Shown piece by piece: positions 12,133 through 23,365 of a stretch of DNA of 49,828 bases. The notes beneath the pieces were generated by a model that saw nothing but the letters and a program-made list of their open reading frames with translations, was not told the DNA's origin and did not search any database. The first letter of the stretch is position 1. The number at the start of each line of letters is the position of its first letter. Source of the stretch: Welwitschia mirabilis (lineage: Eukaryota > Gnetophyta > Gnetopsida > Welwitschiales); assembly GCA_051453625.1 (NCBI GenBank), contig JBOZIK010000001.1, forward strand, positions 58,472,007-58,521,834, given 5' to 3'. Position numbers and translations under genes: made by a program.

Positions 12133-13681
12133 TGTTACAAGTCCAATTGGTAATATTTAACATCATGTTTATAGTATGTTTTAGGCATATTTAATAGGTT
12201 TCCAAGCCAAATAGGAAGAATCTAAGGCTTAATCAAGATGATCATACAAAACATCAAATTTGGAGATAATAAACCATTTGCTGATGTATTTCACACTTTC
12301 TAACCTATCCAGAGAATCATAAATCTAGTGCAAAATGATAGATGATGATTAGAAGGCCATAGGATGAAGAAAAGACTGTCGTCCACTTAGTCATCTAGAT
12401 AACACTCAGGAGATGACCAATAGGATCAATAAATAGATAATCAGGTTTCTGCTAATAGTTATCTACCCTGTCGTACGGATGATACACTAGAGGATGAGTG
12501 CCATTGAAGCAGTCAAATCACATCTTGAAGATAGCCCTAGAGGATAATAAAGTATATCATCAAATTCAGCATCTTTGGAAGAGATAGCAATGTGCCAATT
12601 AAGTTAGAAGTCATGATCAAGATTAGGCGAATGTCTAATCTTTATCAATGTACTTGCAAAAGATGAAGAAAGATTAGTTTTAGCAAGAGAAGAAGAAAGC
12701 TTCACATACCAAGAAGAAAGCCAACTATGACATAAGGGAGTAGAGATGACTAAAGCTGACATGTTATCCACTTGATCATCTAGAAGCCATCCTCGATCAC
12801 TAGCAAGATCACAAGAAATAAAAGTTATAAATTGATAGCTTACAGTTATCCACCTGATCATTTAGATGATAATCAGGATAACACCTAAAAAGTATAAAAA
12901 TTAACTATTACTAGGAAGACATGTGGAGGACAAGAAACTATTACAAAAATAGATCAATCGTCATTAACCATATCATCCAAATGACACCTAAGTGGACGAT
13001 AGCAATAGTGAATATAAAACAAACTCCATCGATTACATAATCATTGATATGATTGCATCTAGACTATTACAACTCTTTAGCAATCTTAATAATCATTTCA
13101 AATCCATAAATAATTCCCTTAGGTTTCTCATTTCTCATCTTTAGTGCATTGATTGGTCTTATGATGATTTGGAGATTGATTGAGTAAGGGATCCATCATA
13201 CTTATAGACAAGTGCATTTCTTGGTATTAGGTTATGTCTCCTTCATTAAGGAGTTCTTGATTTGTAATAAAATGTAAACATTTTGATTAATAAAATATTA
13301 ACTAAAGTGTCCTTTTAAATTACTTTCTGATCTTCCTCATAGTTTATATTAATTACATTTAAGTGATTAGTTATTTGTAATGGGTATAGATTATGAGGGC
13401 CAACTTGGGTAATAACAAGTTGGTGTGCACTTGGTTAATATTTTCATTTAGGTTACATCCATCTTTACATCTTGCATTTATTTATTACATCATTGCATTT
13501 TCATTCTTAAGCTAGAATAGAAAATCATTTTAGTTTTATTCTTTTTAGTTAAAGTAATCTTCTAAATTCCTGCTTAGAATTTCTCTCTATAATATGACAT
13601 TTGGGTTAACTCCCATATACTAGTGTGTTTTATGTGAGTTTTATTAATATTTGTAGGTATCAAAGATAAAAGATTCATTAG
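12133..13681 (+). mobile_element. 3' LTR (truncated by gap) of the plus-strand Ty3 element
   Basis: The LTR starts TGTTACAAGTCC right after a polypurine tract and runs into the gap at 13682. It matches the minus-strand LTR at 5316-6892 over its whole visible length, from AATTGGTAATATTTAACATC near its start to tatcaaagataaaagattcatt just before the gap. By comparison with that copy, only about 50-60 bp should be missing. Five or more copies of a short dyad-rich motif (for example at 12380, 12767, 12848 and 12970) lie in the U3 part. A weak TATA-like ccataaataa is near 13104. Confidence 0.75.
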
Positions 13682-14583
13682 NNNNNNNNNNNNNNNNNNN
13701 NNNNNNNNNNNNNNNNNNNNNNNNNNNNNNNNNNNNNNNNNNNNNNNNNNNNNNNNNNNNNNNNNNNNNNNNNNNNNNNNNNNNNNNNNNNNNNNNNNNN
13801 NNNNNNNNNNNNNNNNNNNNNNNNNNNNNNNNNNNNNNNNNNNNNNNNNNNNNNNNNNNNNNNNNNNNNNNNNNNNNNNNNNNNNNNNNNNNNNNNNNNN
13901 NNNNNNNNNNNNNNNNNNNNNNNNNNNNNNNNNNNNNNNNNNNNNNNNNNNNNNNNNNNNNNNNNNNNNNNNNNNNNNNNNNNNNNNNNNNNNNNNNNNN
14001 NNNNNNNNNNNNNNNNNNNNNNNNNNNNNNNNNNNNNNNNNNNNNNNNNNNNNNNNNNNNNNNNNNNNNNNNNNNNNNNNNNNNNNNNNNNNNNNNNNNN
14101 NNNNNNNNNNNNNNNNNNNNNNNNNNNNNNNNNNNNNNNNNNNNNNNNNNNNNNNNNNNNNNNNNNNNNNNNNNNNNNNNNNNNNNNNNNNNNNNNNNNN
14201 NNNNNNNNNNNNNNNNNNNNNNNNNNNNNNNNNNNNNNNNNNNNNNNNNNNNNNNNNNNNNNNNNNNNNNNNNNNNNNNNNNNNNNNNNNNNNNNNNNNN
14301 NNNNNNNNNNNNNNNNNNNNNNNNNNNNNNNNNNNNNNNNNNNNNNNNNNNNNNNNNNNNNNNNNNNNNNNNNNNNNNNNNNNNNNNNNNNNNNNNNNNN
14401 NNNNNNNNNNNNNNNNNNNNNNNNNNNNNNNNNNNNNNNNNNNNNNNNNNNNNNNNNNNNNNNNNNNNNNNNNNNNNNNNNNNNNNNNNNNNNNNNNNNN
14501 NNNNNNNNNNNNNNNNNNNNNNNNNNNNNNNNNNNNNNNNNNNNNNNNNNNNNNNNNNNNNNNNNNNNNNNNNNNNNNNNNNN
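13682..14583. other. Assembly gap (902 N) between inverted LTR copies
   Basis: This is a run of N. The left flank is the 3' part of a plus-oriented LTR. The right flank is the middle of a minus-oriented LTR of the same family. The gap therefore sits at the tip of an inverted repeat. Confidence 0.99.
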
Positions 14584-15300
14584 CACTTGTGTATTATCTG
14601 AATGACTAGGTGAATGATATGTGATCTTCTTTTCTAATGGTTGCCTATCCTTCACATGCCTTCTTAATGAAATTGAGTGTCATCTTTCTGGTATCATCCA
14701 GATGATAGGGTGGACAACTGTTATTTATAAATTTACCATCTTTATTTCTTCTATTTTTGCTACTTGTCTTGAATGTCATCCAGATGACCAAGCGAAAAAT
14801 AATCCTTTCTGAAATCTTCTCTACTTTAATGATTATAAATGGATTTTCTCTTTCCTTTTGAAGCTTTGTTCTACTAGAATTGGCCTTTTTTCAACCTTTA
14901 CAAGTACATTAATTAATATTATATGTTCTTTTGATGTTGATCATGAATTCTAAGTTTATTAACACATTTCAATATCTTCAAAAGGAGTTTAATTTGATGG
15001 TATACTTTAACATCCTTTCAAGCCATCTTCAAAATGTAATTTTGCTTTATAAATGGTTGTTATCATTTGAATTTCATCCAGATGACTAGTTAGATGACTA
15101 TCAGCAAAAGAATGATCTTCCTATTTATGTATTCTATTTGTCATTTTCTAAATATCATATGATTGATCAGATGGACGATACTCCTTTTTCATCTTTTGGC
15201 CTCTTGATCATTACTTATCAATCTGAGTTAGATCCATGATGCTCTAGATAAGTTAGAAGTTTGGGACATGTCAAGAAAAGATCTATAATATCAAAGATTA
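14584..15300 (-). mobile_element. LTR fragment (U3 part), minus orientation
   Basis: This segment runs parallel to 6080-6790 of the minus-strand LTR. Shared landmarks are cacatgccttc, ccttttgaag, the cttttc..cattgata-type stretch, ggtatacttt/ggtatactct, catcttcaaaatgt and tttataaatggttgttatc, all in the same order. It carries several copies of the LTR's dyad motif (catccagatgat at 14694, catccagatgac at 14773 and 15069). Its 3' part would be in the adjoining gap, and its 5' end fades near 15.3 kb. Confidence 0.7.
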
Positions 15301-15414
15301 ATGATTCATGTGATCATCTTAATAGATATTCAAATTCTTCCTAATTTTCTTAGAAGCCTGTTAAGTATACTTGAAATCACACTTCAAGAACACTGTTAAA
15401 TGGAGCAAATTGGC

Positions 15415-16640
15415 CTTACAATACTTAGTTTGCCAACATTGCAAATTACTTAGTTTTTAAGATCACTCCCTCTCATTTGACTCTCAAAGATAAGAAGAAG
15501 TTTTTAAATCAAGTTAAAGATTTCTTTTGGGATATTCCTTACCTATTCAAATATTACCTAGATCAAGTCCTTCATAGATGTATTCTCTAATTAAAAATTC
15601 ATGATATCCTTAAACTTTTCCACTTTGAAGCTTGTGGTAATCATTACTCTTGTACTAAAACCATAACTAAAACTCTTCAATCAAGTTTTTATTGGCAATT
15701 TATTTTTCAGGATTCATATCTATATTGTACAACATGTAAGAATTGCCAAAATCTTAGTAGCCTTACTCAAAAAAATATGATGCCTTTAAACCCCATTCTT
15801 ATTATTCAACCTTTTAATATTTGGCATATTGTCTTTTAAGGCCCATATCCTTTATTGAATTGATAATTATATACTCTTGTTTTTATGAACTATGTCAATA
15901 TATAAGTGGAAGCATGAACTTGTAAATCTAACTATGCCCAAACTATAGTGAAATTATTTAAAGAAGATATTATGATGAGATTTGATTATCCTTGGGTCTT
16001 AATTAGTGATAATAATACTCATTTTTATAACTAGATATTNNNNNNNNNNAATAATCTTCTTGTCAGGTATGGGGTTACTCATAAAGTCATAACTTCCTAT
16101 CACCCTCAAACTAGCAAAGACGTTAAGGTCACTAATACAAAAATAAAAAACATATTGTAGAAAGTAGTAAACTCAATAAGGAAGGATGGTCTTATAAGGT
16201 AAATGACATTTTGTGTGCTTATAGAATAAATTTTAAGACAATATTAGGAATTTTCCTATTTATACTAGTCCATGGAAACACTTATCATCTACTTTTTAAA
16301 CTCAAACATAAAGCATATTAAAAAATCAAGAGTATGAACTTAGATCTTGAAGTAGTTAAAAAATGAAGAGCTATTCAACTTAATTAGCTAGACAATATCA
16401 GAAATGATGCTTATGAAAACATAAATATTAATAAGGAAAGGATAAAAAAAATTTCATGATCAAAACACACTTAGAAAAATATTCCATGAAGGAGAACTAG
16501 TTTTAATTTAAAATTCAAGATTGTATGTTTTTCTAAATAAACTAATTTCTACATGAAAAGTCTATATATAATAAAATAGGTACTGTTAAATAGTATATTT
16601 CTCATTAAAATCCTAAAAATAATAAGAATTTAAAGTCAAT
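15415..16640 (+). pseudogene. Ty3 Athila-type integrase remnant, second copy
   Basis: The plus strand reads in order: the pre-integrase region (LTLKDKKKFLNQVKDFFWD, PYLFKYYLDQVLHRC), the zinc finger (NHYSCTKTITKTLQSSFYWQ, then CTTCKNCQNL), the linker (MPLNPILIIQPFNIWHIVF), the core (VLISDNNTHFYN, then VRYGVTHKVITSYHPQTS) and a C-terminal piece. This wording is characteristic of Athila. The catalytic Glu of the D-D-E triad appears as Lys (KDVKVTN in place of the usual QVEVSN). Stops interrupt several places, and a 10-N gap cuts the core. This is a different element from the integrase at 9.5 kb. Confidence 0.85.
16040..16049. other. Assembly gap (10 N)
   Basis: This is a ten-N placeholder inside the second integrase core, between the second Asp motif and the VRYGVTHK segment. 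Confidence 0.99.
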
Positions 16641-18400
16641 AATCATTACCTCAAACACTGTCATCCCTGCCTCCTATTGACTTATGAATTTATGATACTT
16701 ATCAAGCCTAGTTAATGCCCTCTAAAAAACATACTAACAATAAGTGATCTCATCATCATTTCAAGTACTAGTTATGATTAGGTGTACTTATGTTTCTTTC
16801 TAGAAGAGGTTATGTTTATTTTTAAGTTATCTTATTAAGATTATTTTTATTTGATGTCTCTAATTTTAGAAAATATGGCAGAAAAAGGTGAAATCTACAT
16901 TCATATTATAGTTTTATTTTTAAGCATTTTATAGGGATAAGATACTTCTTAAATAGGCTAATAAGCCAATGAACCTCTTATGTGTACTAAAAAAAAGAAA
17001 TGATGATTATGGAAAGTAAAATTAAATTAAAATAAAATATCTCTTCTACAAAAACACATTTTATTTTAATCAAATTATTGGGTTTAGTTAACTGCATTAA
17101 GGCTATAAAACCTCACTGGTAATACAACTCTAATGATCTATTTATGACATGATCAACTGCATTAAGGCTATAAATGCTTGCTAATAATGCAACACTGATT
17201 TCTTGAAGAAATAACATGCTTACTTCTATTGGAAGAAAGTGCCATAATACTGGCATAAAGGATATATATAATTATAGAAAAGGTAAATTATGGAAAGAAA
17301 AAGTGAAAATTAGAGGCCTTCTAAGTTTTATTTTCTTTAACTTCTATACTTAAGATTCGTTACTAATTCTTGGATTTTCATAAGTTACTTAGCTAATACT
17401 ATACTTATCTAATATCAAGATATTTAAAATAAAATAAATTTGGCTTGGATAAGATCTCTCTTTTATTCATAGGCTATGTGATTGAGTTTCATTCATACTA
17501 TCATTTTCCAGTTTCACTATCAATTTCACGTCACACTATGAAGCATAACTATTTCTATTAAGAATTGATCTTTCATTTATGTTTATCTAAGAGATGGTAA
17601 AAATTTAAACTATGGGTAAAACAGGATTGGATTAAAAGATGGAGAGTGTAATATTATTAAAAAGTATATTTCTTACATTGTATCTTAGTTTCATTTCTTT
17701 GCATATTTCTCTTTACTAATAAAATAGCATTTCATGAAGAAGGTTTTCTAAAGATTTGGCAACATGTTTTGAAAAGTAGTATTAAATTTTTATATCTTTA
17801 AAATTTAAGGATAACGTTCAATTGTGATTTGGAAATATGACATCCATTTTTCAAAGAATTTTTTTAATTTTTATGTGTTATTTTTCATGAATTAGTCAAG
17901 AATTTTTAAAATATATATCATTTTTTATACTTAATTATTTTTCTTTATAATTTTTTTATGTTAAGTCATTTTTTTCATTCTTTTTGCTAAGAGTGTAGAA
18001 AAAGTCTAGTTAAGTGGTGTGTTAACATGTAACACTTGACCTTTATACAAAGTTTATTTGACTAATTTAACTTAGGAGAAGATATTAAAATAACCATTTT
18101 ATTAAATACTTATTTCTTCTTTTCTTTTTAACATTATTTATGAACTTTTTAATTTTTCCATGATAATTTCAAGTTATCTGCTACATCCTATAGGACATAC
18201 TAAAATATGAAGATCATTTAGCTGAAAATGCGAGTGTCATCATCCAAGTCATTGATGCCACCAATCCTTTAAATCAGAAGAATTCAAAAAGTTGTGTTCT
18301 ATAATTTCCATGGAAAATTGGTGAAATTATAATTATGGGCTTAATTAGTTATCACAACAAAAATAACTGATATCTTTAAGGGCACATGATAATAGCATGA
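16641..18400. other. No gene seen; AT-rich retroelement debris
   Basis: No coding motif was found on either strand. The only structured feature is the 65-bp duplication at about 17090-17220. Confidence 0.5.
17090..17220. repeat. Two-copy 65-bp imperfect tandem duplication
   Basis: The 20-mer aactgcattaaggctataaa begins at 17090 and again at 17155. After it the copies remain related (acctcactggtaatacaac versus tgcttgctaataatgcaac). This is an older two-unit tandem duplication. Confidence 0.8.
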
Positions 18401-19400
18401 GAAACAAGTGGTGCTAACATGTGGCAGTGATCTGTGACAATATAGGAGACATATGACAATAGTACAAAGTGGTAAAATCATCATGATCCAAAGGCCATGT
18501 GTTGGACTCATCACCACAACTTTTACAAGAAGACGAAGGTTCTACCTAAGGATACATAACAAAAACTGTAACTATTCACCTACCATTATAAGATAAAGGC
18601 TCTTAACCACCTCAACCCTACCTTCATCTATAAAATGACCTTCTACCCTCATTTGTATAATTTAAAAAGAAAAAGAAAAAATCTTTGGATAGCAAAAATA
18701 GTTGGAACCCCTTAGAGCATCACTGTCAACATGGCTTAAACTTCTTCTTTGGGATCAAGCTTGCTTCGAGGTGAGTGTTGAGAAGTCTGTATCAACTTTA
18801 CCTTCTTTGCTTAATGTAATGTAAATTCCTATTTTAATGAAAGGTATTTTTTTCATTTTTTATTCTATGTTATGATTAATCTTAGGCTTTTAATGCTTAA
18901 GTGAAACTATAATGTTAAGTTCATTTGATAACAAGGTGAGTTCTTTAAGTTCACTTATTGGTTATAGTCACTTTTATTTGATGGGTCTTGAGCATAATAG
19001 TTCTTACTTTTCATGCTCATGAAAGGCTATGAAGGACCAAAGTGACTAGTGAATTCACTAATACTCATGTGATAAATGAGATTATGTCATCACCACCTAA
19101 GCCATCATGACTTGATATTTTAAGGTATGTTTCAAGGAGCTATAGGATAGCGTTAGAGTGAAGATGTGCTATTAGACAATTCAAGCTAGACCTTGTAGAT
19201 AGTTAATTTTCCTACTTCATTAGTCAAGTTCAACCAATCCTAATCTACTCTCTTTTTTAAATTAATTTTAATTCATTATAAGTTTGATAATTTTGTCTTG
19301 CTTCTATTAAGGCTTTATGTCGATTTATCCTTGTGAAAGAATGATACTAAGTACTTATCTAGTTTATTGAAGTTTTTTTGTTCTCCTAAACAATAGTTAC
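18400..19400 (+). mobile_element. Possible decayed LTR, plus orientation
   Basis: Three LTR-like landmarks occur in the right order on the plus strand. A TATA box (ctataaaatgacc) lies at about 18629-18641. A polyadenylation-like ttttaatgaaagg lies at about 18833. A tatccttgtg-aaagaatgatactaagtacttat block at about 19327-19360 resembles the 'cctgtgg.a.cgatac' end sequence common in plant Ty3 LTRs. No terminal TG/CA or primer-binding site was located, so the limits are nominal. Confidence 0.3.
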
Positions 19401-22400
19401 AATGTTAATTTAGTTGAATTACCTAACATGTTACAGTTATCAATATCCTTTCATTTCTCATGTATTAGGTAAATCCTTGTGACCTTATTTTCCATCTTTC
19501 TAGTGGCATTTTAGATTATGGAACTTAGACTTTTTTAAGGATGATTTCCATCATAAGAGTTATTTGAATATAATGCCAATTCTTTCTAATTTTATTTTTT
19601 GATGCCTTTCAGAATTCCATGAGTATTTATTCATCATATAGGCATGTGTTTGATTTTGAACACTACCTTTTACAAGATTTTAATGTTGTTCTCCTTCATT
19701 GCCTATCTATTTATGACAATTCTTTTCTATTGATGAGGATCTAGTGCTACATAATTCTTTTGCATCCTTATTCATTGTGTAGATTGTACCTTTTTTCATT
19801 ATCTATTGATGTCGATTTTCTTTTTAATTTATCTCTTATCTTTTTAAACATTCATCAATATTTTTTTTTATTTACTAGTAGTTAGGGGTCTTAATCTCTG
19901 CTTTACCCTTTAATACACATTGTTTTTTATCTCATGTTGGCTCTAATACCATGTTATATTTATTTATTAAAGTAAATCACTTATTTGGTTAATTTTTAAT
20001 TATGTCATAAAATATAAGAATCTTTTTTGATAACCAAATTTAAAATTTTTATCTATTGTAGTGGTTTCTAATATTGGGAAACTTATAAATATGAAATGAC
20101 GAAAACATATTATTAAGAATCTAAAGTAAGAATTAATAATTAATATATTTCTTAGGAATATTCATAGGATTTCTTACTCTTAGAGATATCTCAAAAGTAT
20201 GAGTTTCCTTGAGTTCTAACTAAAATGTCATAGAGTTGTGACATGTCATCGAACCTAAGGAGGTTCTATGTTGGAGACTTCTACTCCTTATGGACTACAT
20301 GTTTTTATGACGTACCTCAATATATCTTCTAACATTCCTTCTTTTTGTATTATGGGGATAAGTATCTTCAAAGGGTTCTGTCTCTTGATGATAAGAAGGC
20401 ATTGGATAAATAAAGTTCTTGTGATTAAATTAATCATGGACTACTGTATTATAACATTATTCTTTCAAGAAAAGTTTTGATAGCTATCATGCATTAATAT
20501 ATCCTTATGAACTCATTTTGTATGGAAGTAGTCTCAAATTGAACTAATACATCTAATTTATACTCTTAATTATTGATTTTAGTTTTCCTCCTTCTATAGT
20601 ACTTTATACCCCATTAAAGTAGTGTTGAGTATATCTTGCTATGTGAAAATGGCCGTAATGGACTCATGTCATTTTCATTAATAAATGTAATTTTCTATAG
20701 TTTTAAATGATTCATGATTTTTTTAATTTAGTTATTTAAATATGGTTTAATAATATTATTATTTATCACACGATTAGGCATTATAGAGAGACTACACCAA
20801 TTTAGTTGTTAATTCATTTTAATTACATTTTCATTCAAAGAACCATTGAGCTAGGTGTATCATTTAGTTTCCTTAGAGAATTTGGTGTTGAGGGTTTATT
20901 TGTTTGGTATTTTATTTAATAAATGATGTAATTTACGTTAGATAATTAAAATTATATTTATTTTTAATTAAATTTTTTGTTATTAATTAGTTCTAATGTT
21001 ATATATTTTACATTCATAACAACTATAAAATATTTTAAATATATTCTTAACAATGTATTTTTGTTGATGTGAAAATATAGATCTATCTAGTTAATAACTC
21101 CTAGAGGCATTACCTAAGAGTTAAATTATTCGATAGTATAACCTAGTTCATCTTGCATTGAATCAGCTATTGAGAAGCATATTCAACTAAAAGGTTGAGA
21201 TTCCTTGTGTAGAATATGAAACAAAGGTGGTTTTCATTTAAAAAAACTCACATGTTAAATCTTTACCACTTGGTTAAGATAGTCTAGCATCTACATTTAA
21301 GGAAGTTAAGCATCAAAGGTGGAATATTTAAGTCATTTTGAAAATTTCTTTCACGGTCCAAGTATTATTAAAGGCTTTACAATTCGATATGATTTTAGAA
21401 AATTAAGATATTTTGTAAAGAATTATATGCATTCAATGTTCATGGAATTTGGAAAGGGTAAGATGAGAGCACTTAAAACTTTTCAATAGCTTATAATACT
21501 CTTTGAATTTATCCACTAGCATTAGAATTATTTAGATGAAGACCATCAAAGTTCATGCAACATTAATTTTCTTTGTCTCTACTTGATTAGAAAAATTACC
21601 TTTTCTAGAGAGTCTTAAGAAAGTTGGTTAAGAAATTACAAATCAATATTTCTTTAGAAAAACAAAGAGAAATCCTCTAGGCTTTGTTTTTCAAATTATT
21701 TTAAGAAAAATTTGAGATTTTATTTCTTTCCAATGACAAAGCTACATATACTTCCTCCAAATGATGTTGAACGTGTGGAAAAATGATGAAATTGGTCTAA
21801 TCATGGACAAGATGTGAATACTAGTTTTTTTTCCATTCACTTCCTTATGTGTTATAGTTTCTCTAGAAAGAGTATAACTTAAGATTCTTTAGCGGAAAAC
21901 AATCTCACATTTAATCTATTTAAAATTTCTATATTCATGAATAAAAGAAAAGGCTTAAAATTTGAAAAGGTATTCTATTTTGAAATGTAGTACTATTCAT
22001 TTTACATTCCAATGTTCTTTCATGGTAAAGGAGTTAGGCAAACAAACCTTTGTCAAGTTAAACTGACAATGTCTTCTCTCTTCTAGCCTTTAGGCTTATA
22101 GAATTTTTCAAGAATGAGCCTTTTACAATATGAAAACCCTTACCAACCATTATAGAATAGGATATCGGTGAATATCACCCCCAGTAGATTCTCTTAAACT
22201 GCATTACCTAGTTGAGATTAAGAGGGTAACCTATGATCCACAAGAACAAAACGTATTTATTACAAACCTTATGAATGGTGAGTAAACAACACCTACTAAC
22301 ACCTAATTAGTGAACCTAAGACTTGTAAGTCCACATGAAGATCTCCTAACCACCACTCATGTTACATGTAGAAAACATATAAATAGGGTTTTAACTCCCT

Positions 22401-22410
22401 AAAACAGGAA
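19401..22410. other. No gene seen; retroelement-derived AT-rich DNA
   Basis: There is no supported coding sequence. A Met-type primer-binding site (19938-19951) shows that LTR-derived sequence lies to its right on the minus strand. A TATA-like tataaataggg occurs on the plus strand at about 22379, upstream of the tandem duplication, with no gene attached. Confidence 0.45.
19938..19951 (-). promoter_or_regulatory. Candidate tRNA-iMet primer-binding site
   Basis: The minus strand reads AACA-TGGTATTAGAGCC, one transition away from the TGGTATCAGAGC primer-binding site used by many plant Ty1/copia and Ty3 elements, and directly follows an ...ACA LTR-like end. The matching LTR would lie at higher coordinates. 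Its start could not be found. Confidence 0.45.
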
Positions 22411-22416
22411 TAACTT

Positions 22417-22515
22417 ACAAAGTATCTAAAAATTACCTAAATTTTTAACCCCTTCATAAAAAAAATACAAAGTACCTAGAAATTACCTAACCTCTAAACT
22501 CTTAAGTGAGGGGTA
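22417..22515. repeat. Two-copy 50-bp tandem duplication
   Basis: The block acaaagta-ctaaaaattacctaa occurs at 22417 and 22467 with a few differences (acaaagtatctaaaaatta versus acaaagtacctagaaatta). It lies about 0.8 kb upstream of the nucleosidase start codon. Confidence 0.7.
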
Positions 22516-22521
22516 CAAATT

Positions 22522-22746
22522 CTAAAATTCTTTAATTTCAATCATTCCACTGTTAATTTTTTTCAAAGCAATATCAACAAACCAAACATCTCCCCATCCT
22601 TCATAGATCAAATCACGTCTGCCATACGCATACATGCCATTTGCGGCATCATAGGATAATGCCACAACGAAATATTTTCTAACGTGATACCCGTGGAATT
22701 TCAGATTCTGAGAGATCGCGCCGCCCACCGGCCCGATAATGAAAGC
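22522..22746 (-). CDS. Exon-like open frame, unknown product
   Basis: On the minus strand a 74-codon frame is open from a good 3' splice-site look-alike to a stop. The acceptor is ...CTGCAG ending at 22747, preceded by a branch-point-like TTTTAAC and pyrimidines. The frame passes through GPVGGAISQNLKFHGY, YFVVALSYDAANGMYAYG and RRDLIYEGWGDVWFVDI, and ends IEIKEF* at 22522. The composition is balanced and CG-rich, unlike the surrounding AT-rich debris. I do not recognise the family. There is no ATG at the start of the frame, so if real it is a terminal exon of a minus-strand gene or a captured gene fragment. The upstream exon was not found, and a GTAAGA donor at 22798-22793 would leave an intron too short to splice. 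Confidence 0.4.
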   Translation of the reverse strand, partial: AFIIGPVGGAISQNLKFHGYHVRKYFVVALSYDAANGMYAYGRRDLIYEGWGDVWFVDIALKKINSGMIEIKEF

Positions 22747-22816
22747 CTGCAGCTCTCGTTAAAATAAGCCTCAGCACAAGAGAACAGATTCCTCTTACCA
22801 AATTGCGTTATCTCCC

Positions 22817-22827
22817 TTTTATAAAGG
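22817..22827. promoter_or_regulatory. TATA-box candidate, readable on both strands
   Basis: ccttttataaagg reads TATAAAGG on the plus strand and TATAAAAG on the minus strand. On the plus strand it lies about 0.5 kb before the nucleosidase ATG. On the minus strand it lies about 75 bp before the exon-like frame at 22746-22522. It could serve either direction. Confidence 0.35.
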
Positions 22828-23319
22828 TGGCCGAGAGTTAACTTTCCTGAGCGTTCGATTAAAAAAATGACCTCACGACAGTTTGAAATGCGATGACGCA
22901 GAACAACCGTAGCTGCGACCCCGAAAAACGGGTAGTGCACGGGCCAATAGGCAACGAATAATTGCTATTTAACTATTTAATGAGACGCAGGGAACAACTT
23001 CGCCATCGCTCACGGCTGGACTGGACTGCCACCACTCACAGTTGTGTTGCGGACTTGACCCTTTTTCAAACGCCAACCATTCCGTTCAAGTGCAGAGAAA
23101 GAGGATGCTAAACAGTTGGAAGTTGTTTCCTGTCTTCTTCTTATATGATATTCCTCGTTATCAACCTGTATTCTCATTGATTTATTGGATACGAATTGGA
23201 CTGCGTCAGAGTTTTGTGTCTGGGGTTCCGTTGGAAGCCTTTGCGAAGCCTTCAACATCTGCCAGTCAAGGTTTTCTTTTCAAGGCCTAAGGGAGAAGTT
23301 GCAGAGAGGGCGAAAGAAT

Positions 23320-23365
23320 ATGGCCAAGCCAATGAAACTCATTATAGATACAGATCCAGGGGTTG
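23320..23365 (+). CDS. URH: URH exon 1
   Basis: 46 nt encoding MAKPMKLIIDTDPGV plus one base. The donor is GTTG|gtaagt. It carries the first half of the Asp cluster. The second Asp pair is completed across the splice (G|AT GAC). A second in-frame Met at codon 5 is an alternative start. Confidence 0.95.

Larger units (their letters stand above)
22640..23365 (+). promoter_or_regulatory. CpG-rich promoter and 5' leader of the nucleosidase gene
   Basis: CG dinucleotides are dense here (for example gatcgcgccgcccaccggcc at about 22717) but rare in the repeats on either side. This is expected where a gene promoter stays unmethylated while flanking transposons lose CpG by deamination. The transcript start is not visible from sequence. 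Upstream ATGs at 23107, 23146 and nearby are followed by stops or are out of frame, so short upstream ORFs are possible if transcription starts this far up. Confidence 0.55.

Noticed and set aside
20268-20480. 70-codon plus-strand frame
   Set aside because: No domain, no splice or promoter context, and typical length for chance in AT-rich DNA.
22701-22940. 79-codon minus-strand frame overlapping the exon-like frame
   Set aside because: It is in another frame, crosses the TATA-like and promoter region, and shows no domain-like pattern.
23149-23319. N-terminal extension of the nucleosidase, open in frame upstream of the ATG
   Set aside because: The frame is open back to a stop at 23146 but contains no ATG, and relatives start close to the DTDPG motif.
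22640-23365. Bacterial contamination suggested by the higher GC content
   Set aside because: The segment leads directly into a spliced plant gene with GT-AG introns, and the CpG contrast is explained by an unmethylated promoter.
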